Assembly: GCA_944472155.2 (NCBI GenBank)
Contig: OX235272.1
Span: 105,096,020 to 105,160,019, forward strand
DNA from: Trichobilharzia szidati
Lineage: Eukaryota; Platyhelminthes; Trematoda; Strigeidida; Schistosomatidae
Direction: 5' to 3'
Length of the DNA: 64,000 nucleotides
This document shows, one piece after another, positions 12,401 to 27,400 of this stretch (position 1 is the first letter of the stretch; each line of letters starts with the position of its first letter). Position numbers and translations under genes: made by a program. The notes under the pieces were generated by a model, which saw only the letters and a list, made by a program, of their open reading frames with translations, was not told the DNA's origin and ran no database searches.

Positions 12401-15400
12401 TCAACCTGAAACCAATCTGGAAATCTTCGTCACTCAGCATCAACAACAAAATTCGGATTCTCAATACAAACGTCAAGTCAGTCACTTCTTCTATACGGAT
12501 CAGAAACTTGGCCAGTGTGTCACAAAGAATATTTCCAACAGCCTGTTGCAGACCTTTATCAACAACTGTCTTCGCTGGCTCTATACTGAAGATCAGATGA
12601 CCGGAAAGAACCACCAACAAGAAGCTATGGGAAGAAACAAAACAAGAACCAATCGCTCAACAAATATGCAGGAGGAAGTGGAGATGGATTGGACACTCGC
12701 TGAGGAGGCCGTTGGGTGACATCGCGCGTCAGGCCAATGCTCGAGTGGAACCCGAAAGGGAAGCGGCGAGTGGGACGTCCAAGGGTCACATGGAGGAGAT
12801 CGTGTGAAGAGGAGTTGAAACAGTATGGACTAACATGGATGCAGGTGAAAAGTACAGCAGAAGACAGAAGCAAGTGGGGACGTGCAGTTGGAGCCCTATG
12901 TTTCACTAGGAACTCAAGGGAACAATAATAATAATAAAATGTAATAGCAAATAGAATAGCAACTGAAATTAAGGAAAATTCCACAAAAATTCAGGATCAT
13001 TCAAACCTAGATGGCCAAGGTAAGGACAATGTCTGGACACATAAATTAAGGTTCCTAATGTGAATCCCAACGACCAGCCTCAGCAATATTTAGTAACCGA
13101 ACTCTTAAGGCGAAGTTAAGATAAGTTGGTATACGGTAAGTGACTTTGAAAGCTGCCTCGTTGACATCAGTCTTGTGTCCTGTATCCAAAAGATGAGATA
13201 GAATAGCGTTACGAATAGATTTTGTTTGTCCTTTACTTAACCACTTTGCAGGGTGATGCTCGGAAATCCGACGAGAAACACGCCTAATTGTACGGCCTAT
13301 GCAACTAACTGGCTCACTCCAAAGGAACAGTCAAACTGATAGATACACATAGAAGAAGCAAAATTAGATAGTTTATCTTTAATTCTCGAACGTAAAATAG
13401 GGGTGTGGTTTTGAAGACACAGTGTAACTTAGCAGCAGGGAATGTTTCTTTTTACCGTCGCCTTCCTAAGGTGTTGTGTAAGTATCTCGTTGATGTTATC
13501 CTCGAGGAACTGAATTTATAAGAATAAGGCCTTTTTAGAAACTATCGGTTCCTTGGGTTCCTTCGACTTTTGATTCATATACGTATCAATAAACTTTTCT
13601 GGATAACCGTTTTCACTCAGCAGCCGTTTAGTAGTATTAAGTTTTTCATCATCTGAGCTTTAAAATAACTTTGGTGGCACTAATTACATTAGTGAGTTAA
13701 AACAGTCAACAGCCAATAGGATATCAAGGTCATAAATGGGCGGAGGAGAAATTAGGCCTAGAGATCAATAAGTGGTGTGAGAAATTACAATCAGACATGT
13801 ACAAAGGACACTTATAAAATTATGCTAAATATCAAGTCGTTGACTCGACATCAATTATTTTATTTTTTATAAAAGTTGATGTCTGAAATAAAATGTGATA
13901 GCCAGTAGGATATTTGATTCGTGTATTTAAAAAAAAATTAAAATAAATAAATAAAGAATCACATTATTTTTCAAGAGTCGATCTGTAGGGATTTGATTTA
14001 TTTTTCATGTTTTACCAAAAGAAAAAATCACGAGTTGGTGGTAGAAATTAAAATTCATGAGCTAGCTAGCCATTGAAGAGCCGAGTCCCAGTGGCTGAAT
14101 GCTCTGCGACCTCGGTAGCCTTGTAACTGGAAGATAGTTCCTGGATTTGAAACCCTGTCGGTGGTGGGTACTTACTGATGAAGAGTCAGTCCCAAGCTAG
14201 ACTGACGATGGTTTTTAATGATTCTCTAATTGATATCAATCTGCGGTCAAAATTGAATAAAAAACAGACTATGTAAAATGAAACAACTACTCTAAAGATA
14301 AACTATCGCATTTGACCACTTCCATGTGTATCTACCAATTCACCTGCTCTTGTGGAGCGAGGTATATAGGTCGGTCGATGCGTGTTTTATCTAAAAGAGT
14401 CCAAGAACACTATCCCGCCTGGCTACGGAAAGGTAACAACGGAGCAATAAGGAGCGCCATTATTGAACATATATTCAACACTGGTCATTCGATTTGCAAG
14501 GAGAAGTCGTTCAAAGTCATCTATAAAGATTGAATTAAATTTGAAATTTCTTTTTCGAACTCAAAAATGACGAATATTATTTTGAAATGTAAACAAAGGC
14601 CTGTCTGTTGAATTCTTGATAACTTTGTAGGATAAATTTTAAAAGCTAGCGGTTTTACTGAATTTAAGACTAGAAGTTAAATGGTGGATAGTGACTAGCA
14701 ATGGAATCCAAGATGAGCATTTCGTCCATTTCGGGACTCGTCAGCTGGATGTACCTCCATTCCTCAGTGAGTCAGTGATGGTGTTCCCATCGAGGCTCGA
14801 ACCCGATGCCCATAGTAGGAAACATTGAAGCGTTATTCACTAGAGCACTTAGGCCACGAGAGCCACTGTCTCTTGTTCAACGGGTCATATAAATTATTTA
14901 ATTCAATTATCGATTTTCCCGTCAATTGGTTGGACCGAAGTGCTCGATCTCAGGTTGACACGTCTGTTGGCTTCTTGTGCAGATGCTTCGACGATGTCTG
15001 GGTATGTAATTAGACGGTAATTGGTGGATGGTGTCTAGCAGTGGAGTAATCCAGGATAACGCGCATTTCGTCCTATTTGGGACTCGTCAGCTGGATGTTA
15101 TGCTAAGTTGTGAAACTACATTTGAGTGATGATGTTTCTACTTCAACTCCGAACATGCATGTACATTCACAGTGTGTTATCCTACCCATCACCGAATAAA
15201 TCATAACGAAGAGGAAGACAATATCATGGTATGCGTTCAGACAACTGACTGACTGGTTTCAACGTGGAACTTTGAACAGGTGTGTACCAGTTTCACTTCC
15301 CGCACACAAAACAAGAAAAGGGAGTAAAGAGAGATTCAAAAGAGGGGAAGATAATAAACACAGACAGAATTATAAATCACATAGAATGAGTTCATCTGCG

Positions 15401-18400
15401 ACAGCCATTGACAACGGTTTTCGAACCATATCATCAATTGTCTCCACCTCCAGCCATTGGTTTTACAGTCCCGAGGACCCCAACCAGCCAGCCAGGTAGT
15501 CTACACCTCCTTAAGTAACTGGCTGGCTGGCTTAAACTAACTGTCTTGTGGATTTCTTTGACTGATGAAGCCATGTTTTGTCTTTGCACCACTAGCTAAC
15601 TCTTTTCCAACCTCATCTATGCAATGTCCTCGAGGAAATCTATCGATTGCATGGTGGTATGCGTAACACATGTTCTAACCGTCTCTCTCAATCGATGTAG
15701 TAGTAGCTTCACAACCATCTCGTCGATTGATTTCCTTCCCACTTAACCACCGATGCCGAGCCTAACCTCAATATTACTCACCCTAATATACTACCGCCTA
15801 ACGCGGGAGATATAGCACAGGCAACTATGATCAAAGACAACTAGGCAGGTTTTTCATGTCTTTCACTCTAAATCGCCGTGTCTCACTCACAGCCATAGAG
15901 GAGGACGGAGCGAACTGCTGTTGAGCAGTACACACGTCCAGACAAAGCATAATTTAGTAAATTTAGTACTTACAAATTACTAAAATAAACACAGCCTACA
16001 TGTAGAGTTGTAAGTTCATTGTGCCTTATTGAATCCTTCAGTGATATAGAAAGATTACAGCTCTGTCACCACCGTATTCGTCTTTCAACTGGGGACTTTT
16101 GTGTCGCTTTCGTTGTCCTTCTAGACGATATCTTCAGCATAGGTTTTAGTTTGCAGAAACAATTTTATCATTCATATAGAATTAAATGAGTTAATTCCAT
16201 ACTAAAACCTACTCTGAAGATGTTGTCTACAAGGGGGACAACGAAAGCTTAGCAATTCAATCAACCAACCACCTCCTCAGAGAACACAACTACATCAAAA
16301 TCATCCATCTGAACTACAAATCTTCTTTATGTAGTCAACAGATTTGAAATCTTTTTCATCCGATAATTTTTTATATTTTTAACCTATTCAGTCTGATGTG
16401 AGATAATATTGATTGTAATCTTTTTGTTTTGTTTTTGTTTCTTCTCTTTTGCTTTGTCCAGTTCCCAGATAAGTAATATCAGTAGAATTGTTCGAAATCC
16501 AGCATCGTATCTTACAAATACTACCAATGTTCAAAGAAGAGGTATACCAGATATGGGACCACTTCCAGATGTAACTGCTGGTACAACTGTAACTGATGCA
16601 AGATATCGTCAAGGCACAGATGACAGTCATAATAACACATGTGAAATTCCTTCAAACATGGGCAATATTAATAACAATAATAATAATAGCAGTAATAAAT
16701 TAGTAGACAGATATCATCATCCGGTAAGTGGGTAAATTCACTTCGTTTACGTATCTGTCTGTTCCGCAGTAGGTTGTTTTCCTTAAAATATATTTCTAGC
16801 ATAGACACAATATTTTCAAGAAATATATGCTATATTTGAATAAAGCAAGAACAACAGTGGTTTGTGCAGAATAAGAAGATGGTACCATCATTGCTTATTT
16901 CGTCGGCTTCTCATCAGTTCAGCAGTCTGCTTACAGCCTAAATAAATTATTAAGTATACCTACAGAAATAATTTTAACACAATTACATACCCCGAGAGTT
17001 CATTTTTAAACAAAAATCGATCAATATATGCATACAGCAGTTATAATTATAATAATCACTGTAACAGCAGCAACATCCAGCGCCAATCACCATCAACGGG
17101 AGGGATTTGAAAGAGGTTACTTCATTCACTTATCTGGGGAGCATTGTCTCAACTTCAGGAGGAACAGACGACGATGTCAAATCGAGAATCGGAAAGGCGA
17201 GAAACACATTCATCAACCTGAAACCAATCTGGAAATCTTCGTCACTCCTCAGCATCAACAACAGAATTCGGATTTTCAATACAAACGTCAAGTCAGTCAG
17301 TTCTTCTATACAGATCAGAAACTTGGCGGGTCACAAAGAAAATTTCCAACAGCCTGTTGCAGACCTTTATCAACAACTGTCTTCGCTTTATGGTGAAGAT
17401 CGGGTGACTGGAAAGAATCACCAACAAGAAACTATGGGAACAAACAAAACAAGAACCAATCGCTCAACAAATATGCAGGAGAAAGTGGAGATGGATTGAA
17501 CACTCGCTGAGGAGGCCACTTGGTGACATCGTGCGTCAGGCCATTGCTCGAGTGGAACCCGAAAGGGAAGCGGCGAGTGGGAAGTCCAAGGGTGACATGG
17601 AGGAGATCGTGTGAAGAGGAAATGAAACAGTATGGACCAACAAGGATGCAGGTGAAAAGTACAGCAGAAGAGAGAAGCAAGTGGAGACGTGCAGTTGAAG
17701 CCCTATGTTCCACTAGGAACCCAAGGGAACCCCAACCATAATAATAATAATAATCACTGTAATTATCATACACAATGGAATCTTCGCAGTTACGTAATCA
17801 AACGAAAGAGAGAGAACAAAAACATCCAATTACCAGGCAGGGTGAGAAAAGACCGATAATCTCTTCTTTCGGAACACATAAATCGGGTTTCGCGAGCTTG
17901 ATAGAATTGGTTCAGCAAACTTGAGGAGAATTCAACTCTTCTGTCTGTTGATAATTTTGAAGGATCTTTCGATATCCACCTCATAAACCTTGTCAAGGAG
18001 ATGCCTGTCAGTGGCACTGTTCAAAGCATTTGTTCACCGCTAGAGATGTAGGCTTTTTCGTACGTGTTCAGAAAATCAGAGATATACCCCTCTTTCTGAC
18101 CTCCTAGTGTAACTGCTTCCGCAGATACATGTACTTTTGTATACACAGATGGAGTTAACGTGAAAAAGGTATCTGTCGACGTTTGATTTCACTTGCACCG
18201 CCTGTCACGAAAAGCATTTTCAACAGCCAACTGCAGACTTTTATCCACATTTTTGTTTCCTTCGCTCACTCCATACTGAAGATCAAGTGGCCGACAGGCC
18301 AGTCAGAAAGAATTAGCAACAAGAAACTTTGGTTGGCTAGGAACAAACCAACCAAGAGTCGATCGCTCAACAAATATGTAGGAGAAAATGGAGATGGATT

Positions 18401-21400
18401 GGGCATACACCTCTTAAGAAGCCGTCGAATGACATCGCGCGCCAGCCAGCCCATTGCTCGAGTGGAATCCCAATCGGAAGTGACGAGTGGCTCGTCGGTT
18501 TGAGGGTGATATGCAGGAGATGGTGTGTTGGTTAGGAGGAGATTAGAGATTATGGGCAATCGTGGGGCCGGCCAGCTGAATAGGATAACAAAGAATAGAA
18601 CAAAGTGGAGATGTGTTGTTGAAGCCCTATGTTCCACTGGGAACCCAAGTAAACAATAATAATTGCTAGAGTCACCATAAACTTTAGGATACGCACCAAA
18701 CACGTTTTATAGATAGGTTTAAAAGATGTGTAAACAACAATTTTATGCCCTATCTCTATAATATTTTTTATATTTTTCCTTTGCATGTCCTTTATCCACT
18801 AGGCACCAATGGATTCTCGTTGTTCTCCTACCAATCATAAATATGCCACTCGGCCTATATCAGAACCGATAAGAGGATCAAATGATTATGGAAGTTAGTT
18901 GCATTCCATTGTTGATAATCACATTCATTTCATCATTTTAATTCAATTCACCTTCCCTGTTTTGCATATATTTAATGCTCGAATGCAGTTAGAAGTCGAC
19001 ATTTTCTCTCGTATTTGCTTTCATCCATCATTTTACGCTATTTCGTCCCGAGTGGAACATTGGGCTTCAAGCTATAGCTAGAAGTCAATTAATGGATGGT
19101 GACTAGCATTGGAATCCAGGATGCGCGCTTCGTCCCTTTTGGGACTCATTACCTGGATGTACATGCAGTGACTGACTATGTTCCCACCGAGGCTCGAACC
19201 CAGTGGCCATAGTTTTAAACGCCAAAGCGTTATCCACTAGACCACTTGGGCCATGCATCCTGTTAGTCACCATCCACCAATTAACTTCTAATTACATATC
19301 CTGACATCATCAAAGCATCTGTACAAGAAGCCGACATATCAACCTGAGACTGAACACTTCGGTCCAATCAATCAACGGGAAAAATCGATAATTGAATCAA
19401 ATAAAATACTTATAATTTGAAACTGATGCAACTATAAGAATGAAACTGTGATTGATTATCTGTGGAAAATATCCTTCAAAAAGATAAACCTCTTTCTAGG
19501 CGGATAACTGACAAAAGACACATCTCTACATGCTGTCAGTTAAATTTCCATGCCTTCACCAAGTCTCTGATCCGTATAGTCAGTGCTACTATACGGATCA
19601 GAGACTTGGCGCGTCATAAAGTGCATCTCAAACAAACTACAAACCTTCATTAACAGTTGTCTTCGCTCAATACTCAAGATCAGATGGCCGGTCAGAAAAG
19701 ATCAGCAACAGAGATCTCTGGGAGCGAACCAACCAGTAAGCGATTGTGAAACAAATAGGCAGGAAGAAATGGAGATGGATTGGCCATACTCTTAGGAAAC
19801 CATCAAGTGACATCACTAGACAAGCCATTGCTCGAGTGGAATCCGAAAGGGAAGCGGCTGGTTGGTCGTCCAAGGGTGACTTGGAGGAGGTCATGTGAAG
19901 AGGAGATGAAAACGTGTGGGCAGACATGGAGCCAGGTGAAGACTCTAGCAGAGAACCGAACGCAATGGAGACGCACGGCTGAAGCCCTATGTTCCTCTAG
20001 GAATTAAAGGAAACAATAATAATAATCACCTTGTTCTTCAAACCAGTCTTGTTTAAATCAAATACCCTAAGTTAGTTTCCACCCGTATCACCCCCTGGAA
20101 TAGATTAACAACAGCATTAAAAGTTCCTCTTGGCGCCTTATTCGACACGTAACTTCGTTATTATCATTATTTACCAGAAGAGAAGTTTCCTGGAGGTCAA
20201 ATCATTGAAGGACACTTCGCTGGGATCTCACAACCGCCTGTTTTGGAACCTAAAATATCCTATATGGAACCTGTGATAAGTAATGTCACTCTTGGTACAA
20301 CTGGAGCTCCACTACGTCAACTTAATTATCAGGCTAATGCTAGACAACAACTGGTGCATCATCCATCAGGTTTTCAGGCTATGACTACTGTTCAAGGCGG
20401 AGATGTTGTCTATCCTGTTGTCAATAATCCTAATTTTGGTAGGTGTTTTTGTTTTTGTAAATTGACTGTATTGAATGATGAGTAAACTTTTTAACAGATC
20501 TGGATTTTATGAATTATATTTTTTATTTGATACTGTTATTTTTTTTGTGTGTGTACAAAAGTTAGGATCAAGGATTTTCTTTTATCCATATTTGGTTTTA
20601 TTCGTGATTACTTGTGTTTGAGTGGTTTCAACGTAGAACTCCGCACAAGACGTACAGCAGTTCCACTTGCCACACTCCTTCCTTTTGGTACACAAAACAA
20701 GAGAAGAGAGTAAAGAGAGATTCAAAAGGGAGAGAGAGAGAGATAATAAATAGAAGTGCGAGTGAGGGAAAAAGAATAGTAATATGGAAGAACAATAGAG
20801 TTTTATTGGATATGATAAATCACAAAGAGTGAATGCATCTCCGCTGTTATTGTGAACGGGGATTTTAAGCCACATCACCAAGTGTCTCCACCTCCAGCCA
20901 TTGGTTTTACCATCACGAGGACCCCAAACCAGCCAGCCAGGCAGTCTACACCTCCTTCTCTACGTGACTGGCTGGCTTAAACTAACTTTCTTGTGGATTT
21001 GATTTGACTGATGATGCCATGTTTTGATTCGCATGTTAAGTCATAAGAAAAAGGCGTAAGCAACGAAGAAAATTTTCTTTTCGACGATTCATTCTCATAA
21101 GTTACAGGATTTCATCATGAGCTGACATCAGTTAGAGAACCATTGGAAAACCTGGGAGTGCTGGACAGCTGTTTCATCAGCCTAGTTTGGGACCTACTGT
21201 TCATCACCACAGCTGGTTCGAACACAAGACCTTCTAGTTACAAGGCGAGCTCGTATACCAGTAAGCCACTGAGACACCACGATCCAATGACCAACCCATG
21301 AATTCTAACTTCTGCCAATTCACGATATAGCGCAACCGCTAGCCAATGTCTTCGGCGAGTATTTGTCCTCACATCCGAACTGCTGCACCCTACTGGTCAT

Positions 21401-24400
21401 GACTTCCCACTGGAACCCCAGGTAACTACCTACCTGAATAGGGTCAGTCGCCAGTGAGCATCTTATTGATATTCAAGTATTAGTTTGTGGATTTGACTGA
21501 CTGATGATGCCATGTTTTTATTTGACCGCCACTAGCTCTTTTTCGACCTTATCCTATGTCAGCTTATGTATTTCAAATTTGCTTTCCTATCTCACTTTGA
21601 CGTCGCTGAAATTTGACACTGCGTCACAGGTAGATTCAAACAAAAGAAAATTAATCCATTTGATACTGAATCTGTACAAACAAACAGTCTGAATTGTAGT
21701 GTACTTTTCGCGATTGTGAGAAGTAGGAAATGCAATTTTTTAACTGGTGAGGATTTCATCCTATTTGTTGAACGAGTAAGCCATAATTCTTCTGTGGGCA
21801 AAGTGAAACTATCACAGCCAATATCACAGTGACCTTGAACAACCAATCAGTATTCAGATACAAAAAAGTTGCATTATCGTTGAAAAATGCACTGAAAAGC
21901 ACTGCAAACATGATATCGCACTATATATAGTTGTCCCGTATGTGTTGTAAGAATGTCTCGCAGCTACTACACAGATGATCTGTAGAGAAATCATAACATG
22001 CATGGTAGATGCATTCATCCAGGTGACTGTAGGTCATAGTACTTTGAGATCCATTGGTATTTCTGACACTGTTCTTTAACCTACCCCGAAATCTAACCAT
22101 AATCCTAACTTAAACCATAAGCCGTAATCTTAAAAGCCCTAGCTAAAAGTACAGATTTGCAGAGAAAGTACCTAGAAAATAAGCAGAATACGTTATCTAC
22201 CTTTTCCAAGTTCAAAAAGGCAGTCATGATTTAATTTTTAGAATGACCATACGTAGCCTTCCCTGTAATCTGATTGGTTCTTGAAGGTCAGCTCTTAGAA
22301 GACTCTGATTTTGGCTGTTATACTTTAATTTCACCCTTCTGTGATTAGAATAACTTACATGATTCGGTCACTAGGGTGTAACCAGTGTCGTAAGTAGGTG
22401 TTGACTGAAAAGGCTATCTGTCGACGTTTGATTTCACCAAAGAGCATGTTGTCCCATAAACGGGAACCAACTTAACTAGCTGCAGGATCGGCTCTGGTTA
22501 GTGATACCTGCAATATTATCACCTATGAAATCAAGTTGAATGAAGACAGGCTTTTTTCAGTGTAATTTGTTTGTCATTAGAGCCTTCATATCGCCACAAG
22601 TTTGCCGAAGTAATCTCCATCAAGCTCCTGAAACCCGATTTTTGTGTCTAGAAAGAAGTGGTTTTCAGTCTTTCCTTGTCCTGTCTGGAAACTGAGTGCT
22701 TTCATCCTCTCTTTCATTCGATTACGTAACGCCAAAATATTCCACATTGTGTGTGATTATTATTATTGTTTGGTATAAAATGATTATTATTAGAAACATT
22801 GTATGCATATATTAATTTTTGGTTTAAACATGAACTCTCTGTGTATGTAAGCAGCTGATGAGAAGTCGACAAATAAAAAGGATGGCAGTATCTTGTATTC
22901 TGTACAAACCACCACTGTTGTTGTTCTTGCTTTGTTCAAATTCATAAAGGAGAATAAATGTATGAAGCTATTATTATTATCATTACTATTATTATTATTA
23001 ATATTTATACGAGTTTGTCCACGGATTGATATCAGTTAGAGAACCGTTGAAAACCAGCACTGGTGTACTGGACAGCTGTTTTGTCAGCCTAGTTTTTGAC
23101 CCTTCAGCAGTACATGTAACCACCACATGTGTTTCGAACCCAAGACCTTCCGGTTACACAGGGCTAGCGAGTTCGTAGACAATTAAGCCATTGGGGTCGG
23201 ATCCAGTGGCCAGCTCGTGAATTCTTACTTCTACCTTGTAACTGGAGGGTCCTGGGGTACAACCCCAGTGGGTGCGGGTTGCCAATGATTCCCAAAAAAC
23301 CGGGACTGGCTGCCCAGTACTTCAGTGCTCGTTTTCAATGGTTCTCTAACTGATATTAATCCGTGGTCAAACTCGTATAAACAAAAATCTAATCCTTACA
23401 AACCAAAAACTTTTGATAATTATTATTGTTGTTATTTTTTGAGTTGTATTTACAGACAGTATTGTAATTGTCTTGTTATTACTTCCGTTTTCACTTTTAC
23501 TCACTAAAACTAACTTGTTCGTTTTGTTTTGAGTCTTTTGATGGTTACCTTTTGGTAACTAATCTTCCAAAGCGGGTTTTTATGCTGTGCAAAATGTTTT
23601 TTTTATTTGCTTTTTCTTCTATTCCATACTTTGTGAGTTTTCTTTTCAACTAAATACATGTTTTCTTATTTTCTTTTGGTTGTTTTTTCTAGCTACCGGT
23701 AGAAATTTCGAAAATGACTTCACGTCTGGTGGTGGTGGCTTATGGGAAGCTGCTGAATTCTCAGATGAAATTTTAATGGAGGTAAGTTTCACAGACTTCA
23801 AGCTCTGTAAACTGCTAAAGAAAAATATGTATATATTAGTATAAAACCATAGACTAGTGGTTGATTGAGATGAATAGTGTTCCATACACCACTCACATAT
23901 CAACCAGTAGTAGTGCATACCTTGCTAAGGTGACCTAAACGCCGGAGGGCCGTTCCACTTGTTCGGGGCTGATCTAATCGGCAGTGTATCCCGTTCAATT
24001 CAACTGAGAGAGAGTTCAGTTCACGCCATCCGATATTTAGGTAGCTGCGTAGTCGAACTATTATTATATTATTATTCCCTTCGAACATAGGGCTGGCTTC
24101 AACAACAAATCTCCACTTTGTTCTATTTTCTGCTGTCCTCTTCAGCTGGCTAGCTCCACGACTGACTATAATCTCTCATCTCCTCCTCATCATCACCACA
24201 CTATCTCCTCCATGTCATCCTCGCACTGATGACACACTAGTCTCCACCCATAGGGGTTCCATTCGAGAAATGGCCTGCATTGCGCGAGATATCATTCGAC
24301 ATTCACCTCAGAGTGTGTCCTATCCATCTCCTTTTTCTCCTACATATTTGTTGAGCAATCGGGTCTTGGTTAGTTTGTTCCCACATAGAGGAACCGACTG

Positions 24401-27400
24401 AATTAATAGATGCTGAAAATCTGGACCTTGGTTTTTATGCTAAAGAGTGCAGAAGATTTCCAAACTGGTTTCAGGTTTATGAAGGTGTATCTCGCCTTTC
24501 CGATCCTGACTGGCTTTAACATATTTATTTGTTCTATCGCCTATTGTTTAAACGATTCTTCCTAGGTAGATAAGTGAAGGCAATAACCATCTGTCAAAAC
24601 TCTACCGTTGATAGTGATTTGTACTGGTTGTCGTTACTGCTGGCTGGTTGGTTATCTTCATCACCTCCGTCTTCTCCATGTCCACCTGCAGTCCCGTCTT
24701 CGCCGCCTATCCGCGTCTTCTGCCAGTTTGTTGGTTTACGATCTTGTGTAACATTGAACATAAGTCATCCACGCGCGAAATCCAGATTTTCTAGAGTCTT
24801 ATGGTCGGTCAGTTCAGCGTAATCCTTCTTTCTCACTTCCCACACTCTGACGCACAATTCAGTTTACCCTCAATAAGAATATCATTGGTGATAATAGTCA
24901 GGCAGTTAGCCTTGTCCTTACTCCTGTATTCACTTCAACGGCTTAGCTGAGTTTTCTTTTGTGGATCACCTGATGCGTGGTTATCCACATTATTTTGAGA
25001 TGTGACGGCTCGAATGCGAACAAATATTTGACAGAGGTAAAAATATGCAGTTTAAAAATTACGCCAATCGATAGCGTCTACTGATAAGTAGTTTGTATTT
25101 TACAAGTAAAACATCAATAACCTGATTAATAGCTGTGTCAACAGCAAAATTTCAAAATTTGAATAAATAATAAAGTTAACAAGGTAAGTAGCTTCACATA
25201 TCTGTGCGACCACAACAAATTAAGACACCATGTAAAACCACCGCCTTACTGATTACTACAAAGTTAAGACAAAACCCATAGTAGCGTTTTTAGGAAATTC
25301 ATTTTAACTATGGATGAAGTGAAAACCCTAATGTGAGTTTTTTACATTTCCCCTGTGAATCACTATTACCACCACCTCTGATGATGAATGAGTGTAGATT
25401 GGTTGTGAAATTCTCTTGGTCTTCGTGGTCGATTTACTCATGAATTTATGCTTTTCCCACAGGGTTTCATCACTAGGTGATATCGGTTAGAGAAAAATTG
25501 GAAAAGCTGCAGGGAATACTGGTCAACTGTTTCGTCCTATTTTTTGGCCCTTCAGTAGTACTCACTCACCGACAGGGTTTCGAACCCAGAACTTTCTGAT
25601 TACAAGGCTAGTGAGCCTGTAGACTATTCAGCCACTGGAATTGGATCCAGTGGCCAATGCATAAATTCACGAGATTCCACCCCCACTTGTCTTCGTCAAG
25701 TGTTTATCCTCACGCCCGACGTCTCTAAAACCCAATACTTGAATATAGATCTGATGCTGACCAGCGACTGGTCCTATTCAGGTAGGTAGTTAGTTATCTG
25801 GCTCTAGTGAAAAGTCGTGGGGTAGAGTAGGTCGAGTGTGAGTACAAATACTCCTGAGTTATAACATTGTCTAGAACCAGCCGCGCTGTATCACGCGTGA
25901 ATTGGTGGCAGAAGTTAGAATTCATGGTCTGGCTGATTATTGGATCGTGTTCCAGGGGCTTAATTGTCTACGAGCTAATTGGCCTCGTTATCGGAAGGTC
26001 CTGGCTTCGAACCTCTATCTGTGGGTGCGTACTGCTGAAAAGTCAATCTGAAACTAGTCTGATGAAACAACTGGCTGACTGTTCAATACTTCCTGTTGGT
26101 CTTCCAATGGTTGTCTAACCGATGTCAACTAATGATGAAATCCTGTAACCAATCAATCAAATCCCTACTTGATTATGCTTATGTATTTATTTTCCAATAT
26201 ATGACTAGATTCTAGGAGTGATAATTTATCACAATGTGACAGATGTGTATTCACATTTCATCTGAATTAGGATATGACAAATTTTTTCATCAAGTCTACC
26301 ATCCTTCCTTGTACTAATCTATGAGCTTTGACAATATGGCCATCATTTCTTTCTTTACACTTTTATTCCATATAACTGATATACAAATACTGGATGTAAC
26401 GAGACTGAATGACAGTTTCAACATATAGAAAGTTCCATAGAAGTGCAGTTAGCATGTAGCCTACAAATATACACAAGTTGCCACACACGCCATGTGACCT
26501 ACAAAAAAGGGAAGAAGAGATTTAAATGAATTACACTAAGCGCAAAATGTCCCAGGGGAGGAAAAGTGACATGCGAAAAAATGACGGTTTAGCGGATATG
26601 AGGGGTCATGAAGAGGGAATGCCTTCAAGCCATTGAGGACGATTTTGAGCCATATTACCCAGTATTTTTAAGGCATTGTGGTTCTTAAGAACCACTTCGA
26701 AGTCCCCAACTAGGTAGTTGACACACCTCCCTATATTATAATTATTGTCTATCGCCTTGGGTTCCGAGTGGAACAACATAGGCGTTCAACAATGCATCTC
26801 CACTTTGTTCTACACTCTGCTGTCCTCTTCATCTGTCTGACCCCATGATTGCCCATAATCTGTCACTCCTCCTCCTCATCACCACCACACGATCTCCTCC
26901 ATGTCATCCTCGCATTGACAACCCACTCATCGCTTCCCATTGGGATTCCACTCGAGCAATGGCCTGCATTACGCGCGATGCCATTAGACGGCCTCCTCAG
27001 TGCCGAACGTTCAGTCCATCTCCATTCTCTTCTGCGATTGGCTCTAGGTTGGTTTGTTGGTGGAGTTTCTTGTTTCTTATTCTTTCCGGCCGACCGGCCG
27101 TTAGATTTTCAGTATAGAGCTGGCGACGATAACTGTCGATAAAAGTCTACTGTAGTCTGTTGGAAATGCTTTACTTGATTCACTAGCCAATTTTCTGATC
27201 CGTTTAGAAGAACTGACTGACTGACTCCATATCAGTGTCGAAAATCTGAATCTTGTTGTTTATCTTGACGCTGAGTGAGAACAGAAGATTTCCAAACTTA
27301 TTTCAGATTGATGAAGGTGTATCTAGTCGTTTCAATTCCCACTGGCTTTGACATCTTCATCAGTTCTGTTGCCTGTGGTTGAAAAGATTCTGGCTTCCTA

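Noticed and set aside
12625..12984. 119-residue open frame on -
   Set aside because: Antisense shadow of the LINE-Y C-terminal coding region; the same shadow appears at 17432-17773.
19190..19258. Possible tRNA gene on -
   Set aside because: Head of an Smalpha-type SINE, directly joined to its hammerhead.
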